Origin: Heliocidaris erythrogramma
Taxonomy: Eukaryota > Echinodermata > Echinoidea > Camarodonta > Echinometridae
Direction of reading: 5' to 3'
Length of the DNA: 64,000 nt
Assembly: GCA_025617745.1 (NCBI GenBank)
Contig: CM046863.1
Coordinates: 9,288,935-9,352,934 of the forward strand
Shown here: piece after piece, positions 1 to 9,905 of the stretch
Position numbering within the stretch: the first letter of the stretch is position 1
How the letters are laid out: each line of letters begins with the position of its first letter
Notes under the pieces: model-generated
The model's input: the letters and a program-made list of their open reading frames with translations, nothing else
Database searches by the model: none
What the model was told of the DNA's origin: nothing
Translations under genes and position numbers: made by a program

Positions 1-469
1 CCAATAATTCATGAGAGAAAACTAAAATAGTAGATATAAACAATGTAAAAAAAAATGGCAAAGGGGCATGATAGGAGGGGTGGAAGGTAAGGCAACATGT
101 CATAGAAATTCAAAAATTACCAAAATATAAATCATGACATTAAAAACTAAATATGACCAGTTGAAGGAGAGGGGGTTGTGATTCAGTCCATCCCAGGTTT
201 GAAGGGAGTGACGAAGCAGAGGAAGGCAAAGTAATTTAGATGGTGGCCAGTCATGTAAATTAATTTAACTTCTCGAAGGGATTTATCCACAAAAATGAGG
301 ACTACAGATAAGGAGGGGATGTGACAATAATAAAGTATCAAGAAAAAAATGACAAAATCGAAGCGCAAAGACGAATCACGTTCCATTAGAATGACGACTA
401 TATATAGTTATAAGGTAGAGCAAATGGTCGAGAGGGAATTGGGGTCATTATCGAGGTATATTGAATATT

Positions 470-1702
470 TTAAAGATGCAATTGTATAATAGGGGGACCC
501 GGACCATGGGGCAATGCAGGAGAATGAATATGGGAGGGATCATCATTCCTACATGAAGGGTAAGTGATAGGTGCAGAGGGAAAGTGACAAAGGGAGAGAA
601 ATCGGGGTCCAGGCTTACACCACGAACGCACAGACTGATGGTGGATAGCATGGATTTGATTATGGAGGATGAAGGGGTCTCCACTGAATATAGAATTAGA
701 AAGAGGGCCGCAGGAAGGCTGGTCATGATGGTCGAGAGGTATGAGGGTGTCTATCATTATTGTGTCTTGTACAGGGGACTGAAGAGTTGGACTATTAGTG
801 GTGAAGCTCGAAGGATCAACATGAATATTGAGCCCATGAGGCTGGTCACCCGAGGGGAGGGGAGAGGAAAATGGGGTGATATCCAAGGCAGGAGAAGGGT
901 CATTGTCGAGAGACAGAGGTAATGGGGCAACATTTAGGTCACAAGAATGGACATCATCGAGGGGCAAAGGTAGCGGGGTAACAGTCAGGTCAGGAGGAGT
1001 GTCATCTTCGAGGGGTAAAGGTAATGGGGCAACATTTAAGTCAGGAGAATGGTCATTGTCAAGGACCGTAGGAGATGCAGATACATGTGTGATGTCAAGA
1101 GGAGATGGAGTGTCTGTGAGACTGTCTGTATGAGCGAGAGGGGTGGGGGCAACTGCCTCGGCATCACACAAATGAGCATCATTTGCGGGTGCACCAAGAT
1201 GGGTGGTATTATACAGGTCCTCAGGGAGAGAGTCCTCTGAAGCAGCAGCTTTGGAGGGCAGAAGATAAGTGAGCAAAAACTCAATCCAATTGCAGGTCAT
1301 GAACCGGATTCTGGAAAAAGGAGAAAAGGGGACAAGAGCATGCTGGACATAATCAGTCCAAAATGGTATCCGACGCTGGAGATCGACAAGAAAATCCTGG
1401 CCTAAAATAATGAGGGGGTCAATGTGGTCAACGACTTGAAAACTCCATGGTGTGTAACCAACATCCAACCCAGTAGTGATGAAAGCGTCTAATGTAGCAA
1501 TGGGGAGGACAACCGTATTAGTAGTGGCGGCCGGGGGACATGACGAAAAATTGGGTGGGGTGAGTGGGAGGTTAGAAAGATAGGGCAATATGTCCAAAAG
1601 CTTTTTGCTAATTAGGGAGTGAGGTGATGAAACATCCAATGCTGCTGGTACCTGATCCAAACTAGGAAAAAGGATAGCAATATGGGGAGTAGAGGGGTAA
1701 TA
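470..1702 (-). pseudogene. Degenerate aspartic-protease region of an LTR element with Pro-rich tail repeats
   Basis: An open frame of just over 400 codons, entered from a stop at 1703-1705; no convincing start codon is needed because it would be part of a polyprotein. The N-terminal part resembles a retroviral-type aspartyl protease: a LDVSSPHSLIS stretch sits where the family has the D-S/T-G active-site loop, and IILGQDFL matches the C-terminal I-I-L-G-x-D-F-L strand. The catalytic D-T/S-G triplet reads D-V-S, so an active enzyme is unlikely. It is followed by an acidic, proline-rich region with about four imperfect 23-25-residue repeats (core D-L-N-V-A-P-L-P-L), roughly residues 195-280. 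The repeated region is not a domain I recognise. The frame shows no internal stop, which is surprising for a dead element. Confidence 0.5.
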
Positions 1703-2221
1703 TCAACAGATCAAGCATCGAAATCAGAACGCGGGTAGAGCAGCCAAAAGAGTCACACAGCGGCCCCGGCCAATGGAGAGGCGATATGGAAACTGGATCA
1801 TGCAAAATCAGAACTCGACCTCGTACTCACAAGATGAAAACATCACTGCAATCCATTGTCTCCCAGCAAAGTCATCAGGCGGTGAAGAAGAGACATCCAG
1901 TTCAGGGTCCAACAGCATGTAAGAGAAGTCACAAAGATGGTGTAACTCAGCAAGATCTGATGTCCAACAGCAACAAAGCATACTGGAGCAGAAACCCAGA
2001 TGAAGGCGTCGTAAGAACAGGTAGAAAGTTAGGCACTCCTCCCCATAGCATAAGAGCAGCAGGTAGATCGAAAAGCAGAATATAAAACTGACGGGAGGAC
2101 AGTCACCGACAATTCATCAGAGCATAAACAGTCAATTGTCAAATATATACTCCACTGATATAGTAGAAATATCAGTATAAAAGTTTGCAAAAAGAAAACT
2201 CCGAGCGAGATGGCGTAAACC

Positions 2222-2239
2222 GCTTTACGCTGCCACCAA
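2222..2239 (-). other. Putative tRNA primer-binding site
   Basis: Directly inside the LTR end (minus-strand LTR finishes GTTACA) the sequence reads TTGGTGGCAGCGTAAAGC. TGG at or next to the LTR edge followed by a tRNA-3'-end-like stretch is the usual minus-strand primer site. Which tRNA it would pair with cannot be settled by eye. Confidence 0.45.
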
Positions 2240-2820
2240 TGTAACACTCTAAATATTAGTTCTGTAGCGTGGTACTGGGCGAGTGTCACGTCAAATAATA
2301 ACAAACACAGGTTGAGTCCAATGTTTTTAGCGAAGTACATATAAGTATTTATTTTGCCATCCAGGCACACATAAATATGGGCGACAGTCACAGAGTCACA
2401 GAGTTATAACATCTGAAAGCAATGGAATCGCGGCCGAAGAACTTTCTACACTCCTTTTTCTACCGTCCACACGCTGCAGTGGCAGGAGTATATTGCTAGA
2501 TCCAGAAACTGGAAATATTGCCAAGAGCACAAGGCTCCATCCTCTTTTATATGAGGCATTAGAGAGAGCAAAGAATGTGTATTTACCATAAAACAAGTAT
2601 GTCTACTGCCAGACTATAGTTAGGGAACTTTTACTCTTTAAACTATCGACACTGAATGATACAGCAAGGATAACTACCGTATTCTCCTTGAGACAATCAT
2701 GGAGGTCTTGGAGGAGAGAAAGGGTCAATAAACTATATGAAGGTCTTGGAGGAGAGAAAGGGTCAATAAACATATATTCTGAATGGGTTATATTCCAGGC
2801 TAGGGACCAGGGTTACCACA
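2240..2820 (-). mobile_element. Putative 5' LTR
   Basis: On the minus strand this block starts TGTGGTAACC and ends GAGTGTTACA, giving the TG...CA ends expected of an LTR, and it abuts the primer-binding-like site. It holds an AATAAA on the minus strand near 2353-2348. No second LTR is in the window, so the outer boundary at 2820 is the best guess from the TG end only. Confidence 0.4.
2701..2771. repeat. Tandem 37-bp duplication inside the LTR
   Basis: Two adjacent copies of a roughly 35-37-bp unit with core AAGGTCTTGGAGGAGAGAAA followed by GGGTCAATAAAC. They lie inside the putative LTR, where short tandem duplications often affect promoter strength; that role is inference. Confidence 0.8.
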
Positions 2821-2892
2821 AAATAGGGTGATATGTAATTAATATGGATACACTATATTTTGAATATATACTCCTGCTATTTCCTATCTTAC

Positions 2893-4697
2893 AATATAAT
2901 AAATTTAGTTTTTGTGAACATGACAGTAAAAGCGCGCTGCACTTTATTTTTATTACATGAACGTAGTGTTTGACAGAGGGAGAGAGAGAGAGAGAGAGAA
3001 ATACAGGGGAACCAACATTTTGATCATTACTAAATAAAACTTTCGCCTATTATGTGATCGTGTTTGATTAACGGATTAACTGTTCGGTAGTTTACCCTGT
3101 TTCCCTATAAACAGTACTAGATTTCGTAGTTCAGCCGTGTTACATCAATGCTGTAAGAAATTAGCCATTTATTTAGCCATTGGTGCAAAAGTTCGAGTTG
3201 CCTATTCATTCTTCACCCCATTGTCTGCATGGCTGGTGGTTATCCTGAAAGCCTTGACAAATATTTATATAGGCTACAGAGTCAACGTGGTATACTAAAT
3301 ACAGACAATACATGTATATGAAAATATATTGTTTACACCGAATGAAAATCATTGTATTCTAATGTACGTTTGGACGTGTAGGAGAAATCAAGGTACATAC
3401 ATGTACATTGAGATAATTCGTTTTTCCCATTCCAAAACGGAAAAGGGAAAAACAGAATATTGAGTAAAAAACCGTTTCAATTTTCCTTTTTACAATCAGA
3501 TAAACGGTCGTTTGTTAATAATTTATGTAAGGTAAAAAAGACCTGAAAAACGATAATGAATAAACAAATTATTTTTTTTGTTTTACTGTTTTCTTTAAAA
3601 TTGTTTTTCCATTTTTTTTTTCTGCAGAAATGAGAAATAGATCACCTTTTTTTATTTATATTTTTTTCTCTCCATTTTTCCTGTTTAAAAATTAAGAAAT
3701 AAAACCAGTCGTGCACCTCTCTACACCTCCTCTTGGGCATCTTGCATCCTCCTCATTAACACACTCCCTCTTACCTGCAAGAACTCTTGAGGCGAACGTA
3801 CAGCCCCATACAGATACGTGCAATCGACGTGCAACCGACGCGTGACATGTCACGGCTCCGTATGGAGCCATGGGCTTTGTGAGATCTCTGTAAGGAGCAC
3901 TTGCGGTGGTCGCAAGAAGCACGTGCAGGAAGTACGATGGCTGCGCGTGTCACATGCGTTCATCAGACCACGTAGCCACACGCAGAGATTGTTGGACGTG
4001 TCCAACATCCTCCTTGCGTGTCCTGTGTGCTCCTACGTGCTTTCCGTGCGTGCGACGCTATGATTTCTGCGAAATCCGTCGCAGACCACACGCACGGAGG
4101 TGCACGACCGGTTGTGATCAACTTTAATACATGAATATAGCTGCTGTCACTGACAAGCAGGACCAAACTCAAAGCTAGGATTTTATCTAAGGGGGCGGTT
4201 GTGACCGCGGGAAGCGTGCAAAATGCTGATGAGCACGAAATGCACCCTCCCTGAGGGGGGGGGGGGGGGGGCTGCAGGTAAAGCTCTGACGTTTTAGCAA
4301 ATTTGAAAGGTTACGGAGCGTAGCACCTTTTAGGCTTTATCTTTTAATGTGAGACCCAAAAGGGTCTCACGCAAGCCAGCTATACACGCGCTGTGCACAG
4401 ACTGCTTTAACTTTACACGAAAAACAAATATCACGGAGTGCTCACTGAAAACAGTCCAGGCAATGGACTACTTTTGGGCGGAAAGCTAGTTCGACGCCCT
4501 GACTGCTTATCAATTATTTGGACGCAATACTGCACTGTAAACGTAACAGGGGGATTTCCCCCCTTTCCGCACAAAGCGCGAAAGCTTTGACGTTCTAGCA
4601 AATTTTGAGAGAAAGATAACGGTTCGTAGCATGTCCCTTTAGGCTTTTTTCGCTCTCGCTACTTCTTTTTCTTAGTTGGCGTTATTCTTTGGGGGCA
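2893..4697. repeat. Composite dispersed repeat A, copy 1
   Basis: 2893-3452 and 4281-4697 match 35676-36213 and 36214-36659 almost base for base, in the same order and orientation. Copy 2 lacks the 828 bp between the two blocks (3453-4280) and joins at a short AAA/GGTAAA-like homology. The repeat includes a (GA)n tract, an AT-rich stretch, and boundary words such as GCTCTGACGTTTTAGC. No coding capacity is visible. It lies directly left of the TTAA foldback in both copies, so the two may form one larger element. Confidence 0.8.
3703..4113. mobile_element. Small inverted-repeat element (MITE-like)
   Basis: Ends are 17-bp inverted repeats: AACCAGTCGTGCACCTC at 3703 and the complement of AACCGGTCGTGCACCTC ending at 4113 (one mismatch). 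The inside is CG-rich with many ACGTGC/CGTGCG words and no credible gene; open frames there are overlapping low-complexity frames. It lies in the part of repeat A that is missing from copy 2. No clear target duplication was found. Confidence 0.5.
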
Positions 4698-4769
4698 CCG
4701 CCCCCACCGCCAGCCCTCCCCTGGCTAAGCGACTGACTGCAGGACATGGGTTATAGGGTCTGTGCTTAA

Positions 4770-5571
4770 AGGGAAATCCAACCTTGATTTCTTATATTAA
4801 TATTCTAACTTGCTGATTAATTTGATACCCAATTTACCAAAATTGTACAGCTATGAAGAAAGTTATAGAATGTTTTAGATCTCACTAAACACTTCTTTCA
4901 CCCGTCGTCTGCTGCACACGGGGGCCACCATTTTCCACGAATGACGCATCGTGGGTGTGTGTGTGTGTGTGTGTGTGTGTAATTGGGTTTTTACAGACGT
5001 GTATCAATCGACCTTTAACGTCACCATCCGAAAGACGTGACTCAGTCTCGAACCTGTATCCGCTGAATCACCTTCATTGTTAGCTGGATAACAGACGCAC
5101 GCCACAACGCCCAGTGGACAACTGGCTAGTCTAGATTGTGTCCGTTTTTTAAATATTTTTTTAATTTGGTTTATTCCCCGACGCTGCTCTTTCTCTCCAT
5201 GCATATCCCACATAGGGCGCAACTCTCCAGTAATCGCGCGATCCACAAAATTTCACCCGGAGGGAGGAATTGCAAAGGACTCGTATTGTTCGGATCGCAC
5301 GATACGGAGACACAAAAATAATTCGGGGCAAGTTCTATTACGTTTCTCTGAATACTTTTCTTTAAATATTGCTCCGAATATTTAATTAGATTGTTCACTT
5401 TTTGAAAAAGTAAGGCCACAAACCATTAATTAGTTCAGTGCACAACAATTGCAATTGTGTGTTGCAGTTGAAATTCCAGAACACCGTTTTAACCCCGAGT
5501 CATGAATCATTAATGACACTGGACTGCAAAACGTTGGGAGAAACGACAGCTGCAACACACAATGGCAATGG
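4770..5571. mobile_element. TTAA-flanked foldback element, copy 1 (right arm truncated)
   Basis: The left end reads TTAA then AGGGAAATCCAACC at 4766-4783. The matching right end of copy 2 reads GGTTGGATTTCCCT then TTAA at 44757-44774, so ends and TTAA target are those of piggyBac/Kolobok-type elements. The long left arm continues to about 5470, where the turn of the hairpin begins (CAGTTGAAATTCC...GACAG loop). The right arm stops at about 5571, where Gypsy sequence begins. A (GT)n tract lies at 4955-4980. A clean TA site at 4852-4853 is the empty version of the insertion site used at 37991/44678. Confidence 0.65.
4955..4980. repeat. (GT)n microsatellite
   Basis: Thirteen GT units in the foldback arm. 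The homologous segment at 17716-17830 (opposite strand) carries a shorter (CA)n at the same place. Confidence 0.95.
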
Positions 5572-7475
5572 ACCCAGTAGAGAGTCATTTGAAGTCCTCC
5601 CAGAACCTGCACGTAGCGATTCCCTGCCATCTGGTTTGACAGTCCAGTCCTGCATTGTCAGTGTCGAGGAGGGAAAATTTGTAGTTGTGGCGAGTAATGA
5701 CAATCGAGAAGATAATAGTGATCCCCAAGACGCTCCAGCTTGGTACTCTCTATAATGCCAATGTAGTAAGAGAAGAAGAAGAAGAGACAGATTCACCACG
5801 AGAGACTACAACAGCGAAGAGCACTGGAAGATCTTTTGGTTTTTCAGACAAAGTAATACATCGGATTGAGACAGGGGACGCCATGCCGTTCAGAGAGGGA
5901 CACAGATCCCTCTCTCCCTCACAGTACCAGGCGGCACGAGACCATATTCAGGATCTGATTCGCAAAGGAGTTGTTCGTGAGAGCCAGAGTCCATGGGCTT
6001 CGCCTGTAGTGATAGAAAGAAGGACTCCAGCATCAGATTGTGTGTAGATTATCGTCACTTGAATTGTCTCACGCGCCGGGATTCTTTCCTACTCCCTAGG
6101 ATAGAAGAGTCATTGCAAGCATTAGGGGGGGGGGGGGGGGGGCACGATTCTTCACAGTGTTGAATTTGACTAGTGGCTATTATCAGATAGCTATGCACTC
6201 AGATGATATTGAAAAGACAGCCATCTCAGTACCCTTTGGACTCTTTGAGTATACACGACTCCCTTTTGGTCTGACCAACGCCCCAGCAACGTTCCAGAGA
6301 CTGATGCAGGGATGTCTTCGGGATATGTGCTACTCAAGTGTGTTGATATATCCGATGACATAATCGTATTCTCACATGACTTTCACTCCCACCTACAGAA
6401 GCTTGATGAGGTGTTTTCCAGACTGAATGGATACGGATTAAAGCTGAAGCCTTCCAAATGTCACATCCCGCAGAAGGAGGTCCAATACATCGGACATAGA
6501 GTTTCAGCAGCTGGTGTTGCAGCTGTTGATTGGCGAGAACCAGAAACTGTCAAGGAAGTCAGGGGATTCTTAGGGTTCAGTGGTTTCTTCAGGAGATTTG
6601 TTGAAAAATATGCGTCCATTGCCTTCCCCTTGTTCAAACTTCTAAAGGCCAACCCAGACAAGAATGGAAAAGAGAAGAAGGGAATTGTCCCAGGGTCGAA
6701 GAAGGTGGTATTGGATGAAGAGGCAAGGCTAGCATTCCGCCAGTTGATTGAATATCTCACGAATGCACCTATTCTAGCCTATGCGGACTTCTAGAAACCC
6801 TTTCAAGTGGAACTGGTCTGGGCGCTATACTCACCCAAGCTGATGAGATGGGTAACCACCATGTCACAGCGTATGCCTCTACGACCTGCTGAGCACAGTG
6901 GAAGGTACAGTGCTTTCAAACTCGAACTATTGGCAATAAAGTGGGCTGTAACAGAAGCCTTTCGAGACTACCTCCTCGGTCAGAAGTGTACCATTGTGAC
7001 TGACCATCAACCTCTTATGTTTCTCGACAAGGCTCACTTGGGTTGTGCTGAGTTACGATGGGTACAGAGGCTGAGCTCTTTTGATTACGAGATACGATAC
7101 CGACCAGGGAGACACAATCAAGGACCGGATGTATTGCCTCGTTGGGACAACTCTCCTGACGAGTATGGCCCTGTTACTGTGAATAGCAACACAATACAAG
7201 CTACGTATGGACAACATTCTCATGGAGTTGAAGTTCCCATTGCCTTAAGTAGCCAGATTGACGTTTGCCGTCTTGATGGAACTAGTTTCCTGCAAGGATA
7301 TACCAGTGAGATGTTGAGAAGGTACCAAGAGAATGATGACGACGTGAGACAAGTAAGGGCGTTTACTGAGAGAGGCACAAAACCAACCCGTGAAGAGAGG
7401 GGTCGCTGTTCCACGTTAGCATTGTGCCTCCTGAGGAGTTGGAAGAGAATTAGCATCCGATATTCTTATCAATGA
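5572..7475 (+). pseudogene. Ty3/Gypsy pol remnant: reverse transcriptase and RNase H
   Basis: Pieces in all three frames follow the order of a Gypsy pol. A protease-RT linker (about 5580-5800) is followed by the RT start (TGDAMPFREG, LSPSQY, GVVRES, SPWASP, 5870-6015), the palm (LTSGYYQI, PFGLTNAP, 6165-6300), the catalytic region ending DDIIVFSHD (about 6355), the thumb (GFLGFSGFFRRF, 6560), and RNase H (KLELLAIKWAV, TDHQPL, 6915-7010), ending in a linker at 7475. Breaks: frameshifts near 5700, 6015 and 6350, a 19-G run at 6124-6142, a TAG at 6792-6794, and a deletion just after it removing the TDASGTG stretch that includes an RNase H catalytic Asp. Integrase is missing. It is not functional. 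Copy 2 is at 45700-47810 on the other strand. Confidence 0.85.
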
Positions 7476-8121
7476 GAATGAGTTATCCTTATCACTACGT
7501 ATACCTATGTTGGGTGTCCGGACAGGTTGGTTAGTTTCCAACTACTCGTAGATCTGATCTGTAATTTAAAAAAAATTGCATTCAATATTCGGGAAATCGC
7601 TTAAAATGTATGTTGGGCATTAGGATGAATAAATATTTATCTTGGTTAGTGCTATTCCATGCATATTTTTTGAGAAATAATCCAAGGGCAAACTTCAGTT
7701 ATATGGACCCCCCCCCCCCCATTTCATACTACTGAATTTTACTTTTAAAATGTGTTTTTTTTATATACTTTCCTGGATAAGTTTTCAGTCTTTCATTCAG
7801 AGCCATATACTCGCCTAAGAAAACTGTCTGATAGTCTGTTATGGATACATTTGACTAGTCATTCCATTTTGCTTACAGATGCATGACATCTATTATTTGC
7901 TGATGGAGCACACAAAGTGATGCCAGAAACGTGTAAATAGATCTACACTGACCTATAGGTAAATATCCTCTTTCTTCACCCTCCATGTTCACTTGAGAGA
8001 TGTGCAGTTATAGAACAGGAATGAAACAAAGACATTTTGTATTTGGAGTTGTGACTATTTTACAAGTTATTAGAGTGATAGAGAGTACATGTAAAAAATA
8101 AAGAAAAGAAGTATAATAAAA
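7476..8121. other. No feature recognised
   Basis: AT-rich sequence after the Gypsy fragment with a 10-C run near 7710. No open frame, inverted repeat or splice-like exon that I could support. Confidence 0.5.
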
Positions 8122-8251
8122 ATCAAATTAAGGTGGTTTATTGCCACTCAGGTCTATTCCATTAGAGTTTTTGTCATGCAAGAGCTTGATGTCTAAAAAT
8201 AAAATTAAGGTGGTTTATTGCCACTCACGTCTATTCCATTAGAGTTTTTTT
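8122..8251. repeat. Tandem pair of ~50-bp repeats
   Basis: 8122-8172 and 8201-8251 share AATTAAGGTGGTTTATTGCC and the following CACTC(A/G)... TCTATTCCATTAGAG with one or two differences, spaced 79 bp start to start. Confidence 0.85.
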
Positions 8252-8286
8252 TGACAAATAGGGGCGTCGCTAGAACATTTTGAATG

Positions 8287-8525
8287 GGGGGGGGGGCGGT
8301 GTGACACCCAAATTTGCCGACAAACTTTTAGGATGCGATACCCATTTTTGCCCACAAAAATGCTGCACCCTAATCTCTCTCCCCCGCAAATAATAATAAA
8401 AGAAAGTCGTAGACTTAGAGGTCTTGATCAGATGGGCCCATTTTCGCAAGGAGGGGCTGACACCTTTTGCCCGAATATCAGCTTTTCAATTTCTATTTTC
8501 TTGCAAGCGAGCGAAGCGAGTCAAG
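8287..8525. repeat. Dispersed poly-G / GCGAGCGAAGCGAG repeat
   Basis: A poly-G run (8287-8296) is followed about 215 bp later by the word GCAAGCGAGCGAAGCGAG (8503-8520). The same pairing of a G/C homopolymer and an AGCGAGCGAAGCGAGC-type word recurs at 9671, 53215, 55988, 56314, 56813, 58531, 58909 and 63310 in both orientations. No coding function is visible. Confidence 0.55.
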
Positions 8526-8586
8526 CAACATTTTTTGGAACTTCTTGAGGTGAAAATTACTGAAGTTACATAAGTTATATAATTAT

Positions 8587-9595
8587 TTTTTCATTTCATT
8601 TCATTTATTTCCACTTCCAACAATATAAAATACATAGGTTTACATCGTACATAGCAAATCAATGAAACTTACAATTATTGTTTACAGCGTACAATATAGA
8701 CATAGAAAAACCAAAACCAAACTAGGTTGGTAGCGGAGGGGACTGCTAAAAAGCTAAGCTTGTAGATTGCAGCCCCCGATAACTTATAATTGAAAAATAG
8801 TGTATCGTTGAAAAGGGAACATATTTGCACATGAACCGGATAAACAAAACATAACAGGAGTGAGAGACAGAAAAGGAAGGGAGAAAAGAACGAGAGAGGG
8901 TAGGACTCTTACCAAGGGACACACACAACACAACACAGACCGACCAGAACACGGATGACAGCATAAATTGAATAGGAACGTAATCGTGTACAATGTTGTT
9001 TGAAATAATTTGAAGAAGATTGAGGGATGATAAGTTTTAAAGAGCCAGGGTTTGAGAACAGTTACTCAGAAGAATTGTTTTCAATTTAAATTTAAAAGAG
9101 TTTAAACTAGGGGCATTCTTGATGCTATTATCAAGAATAGTCCAGAGCTTCGGGCCTGTGAAAGTAAAGATGGATTTAGAGAGCATAGTTCTAGTTAATG
9201 GCAGATGAAATTCGTCTGATTGTCGAGTGGGGTATTGATGTATAGTTTTGTTTTTATTGAATATTATATTGAAGATTGAGGGTAGAGCATTATTATTCAA
9301 TTGGTACATAAACTGACCGAGATTATAGCGATATAAGTCAGATATCTTCAAGATTTTATTTTCTATAAATAAGACATCAGTATGGGATCTCCATGAAGTG
9401 TTACAAATAACACGCATGGCTTTCTTTTGTAGAAGCAATATTCTATGAAGATAGGAATTGTGTGTATTTCCCCAAACAATAATACCATAATTTAGATATG
9501 GTAAAATTAATGTCGAGTAGAGCATTAGTAGTGAATTAGTTATCCTGGAACCTTTCTTCAATATGTGGATATATTCTAGCACCTCGCTGCCCGAA
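8587..9595 (-). mobile_element. 5'-truncated LINE (non-LTR) fragment
   Basis: The minus strand carries the last part of a non-LTR reverse-transcriptase ORF (9582-9037), then a short 3' region ending near 8587 in a TTTCATTTCATTT-type end, as in other LINE tails here. The 5' end stops abruptly near 9595, as expected for target-primed insertion with 5' truncation. A similar 3' tail is found at 25960-26180. Confidence 0.65.
9037..9582 (-). pseudogene. LINE reverse transcriptase, C-terminal (thumb and tail) part
   Basis: An uninterrupted 181-codon frame with the conserved block that follows the RT palm in Jockey/CR1-group LINEs: LPYLNYGIIVWGN, then LQKKAMRVI, then a stretch typical of the LINE thumb and a C-terminal ...FKFKLKTILL segment. 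The catalytic F/Y-x-D-D motif is absent because the element is truncated upstream of it. Clade is inferred only to the Jockey/CR1/L2 group. It is a dead fragment but recent enough to keep its frame. Confidence 0.75.
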
Positions 9596-9670
9596 TATGA
9601 CTATATGAACTTTGACAATCCCAGAAGGGAAGGACGCTATTTGCCTGAAGATTAACATCCCAATGTTTTT

Positions 9671-9905
9671 GCGAGCGACTGGAGCGAGCGAGCCAAAAAT
9701 TTGGCCAGTTTTTCCTTCTTTTTCTTTCCTTCCCTTTTTCCTTTACTTCTTTTCAGTTTTATTTTCCTTTCCTTTCCCTTTTTTTTACCTTCATTCTTTC
9801 CTCTTCCCTCTCTCTTTGCTCCCATCTTTTTTGCCAACAGAGGTGGCGCATTTGCCGACAACGCACACACCACACCACACACACCACCCCCCAAAAATTT
9901 ATGAT
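9671..9905. repeat. Dispersed repeat: GCGAGCG word plus pyrimidine-rich tract
   Basis: Begins with GCGAGCGACTGGAGCGAGCG, passes through a ~140-bp CT-rich tract, and ends with TTTTTTGCCAACAGAGGTGG and a short C run. The same organisation, inverted, is at 49921-50095 (poly-C, GGCGGCAAAAAAGG, purine tract), showing this is a repeat and not a gene, although the tract gives open frames. Confidence 0.5.

Larger units (their letters stand above)
1..2820 (-). mobile_element. LTR retrotransposon remnant, 5' end, cut by window edge
   Basis: Read on the minus strand this segment has the order LTR (2820-2240), primer-binding-like site (2239-2222), about 500 bp without a long frame, then a degenerate retroviral-type protease region (from 1702 down). 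That is the order of the 5' part of an LTR retroelement. Gag is largely missing or unreadable, and reverse transcriptase, if present, lies beyond position 1. The clade (Ty3/Gypsy or other) cannot be decided from what is visible. The order of parts is seen; the family assignment is inferred. Confidence 0.5.

Noticed and set aside
3692..4172. Small overlapping frames around 3.7-4.2 kb as genes
   Set aside because: They lie wholly inside an inverted-repeat element, overlap on both strands, and show no domain.
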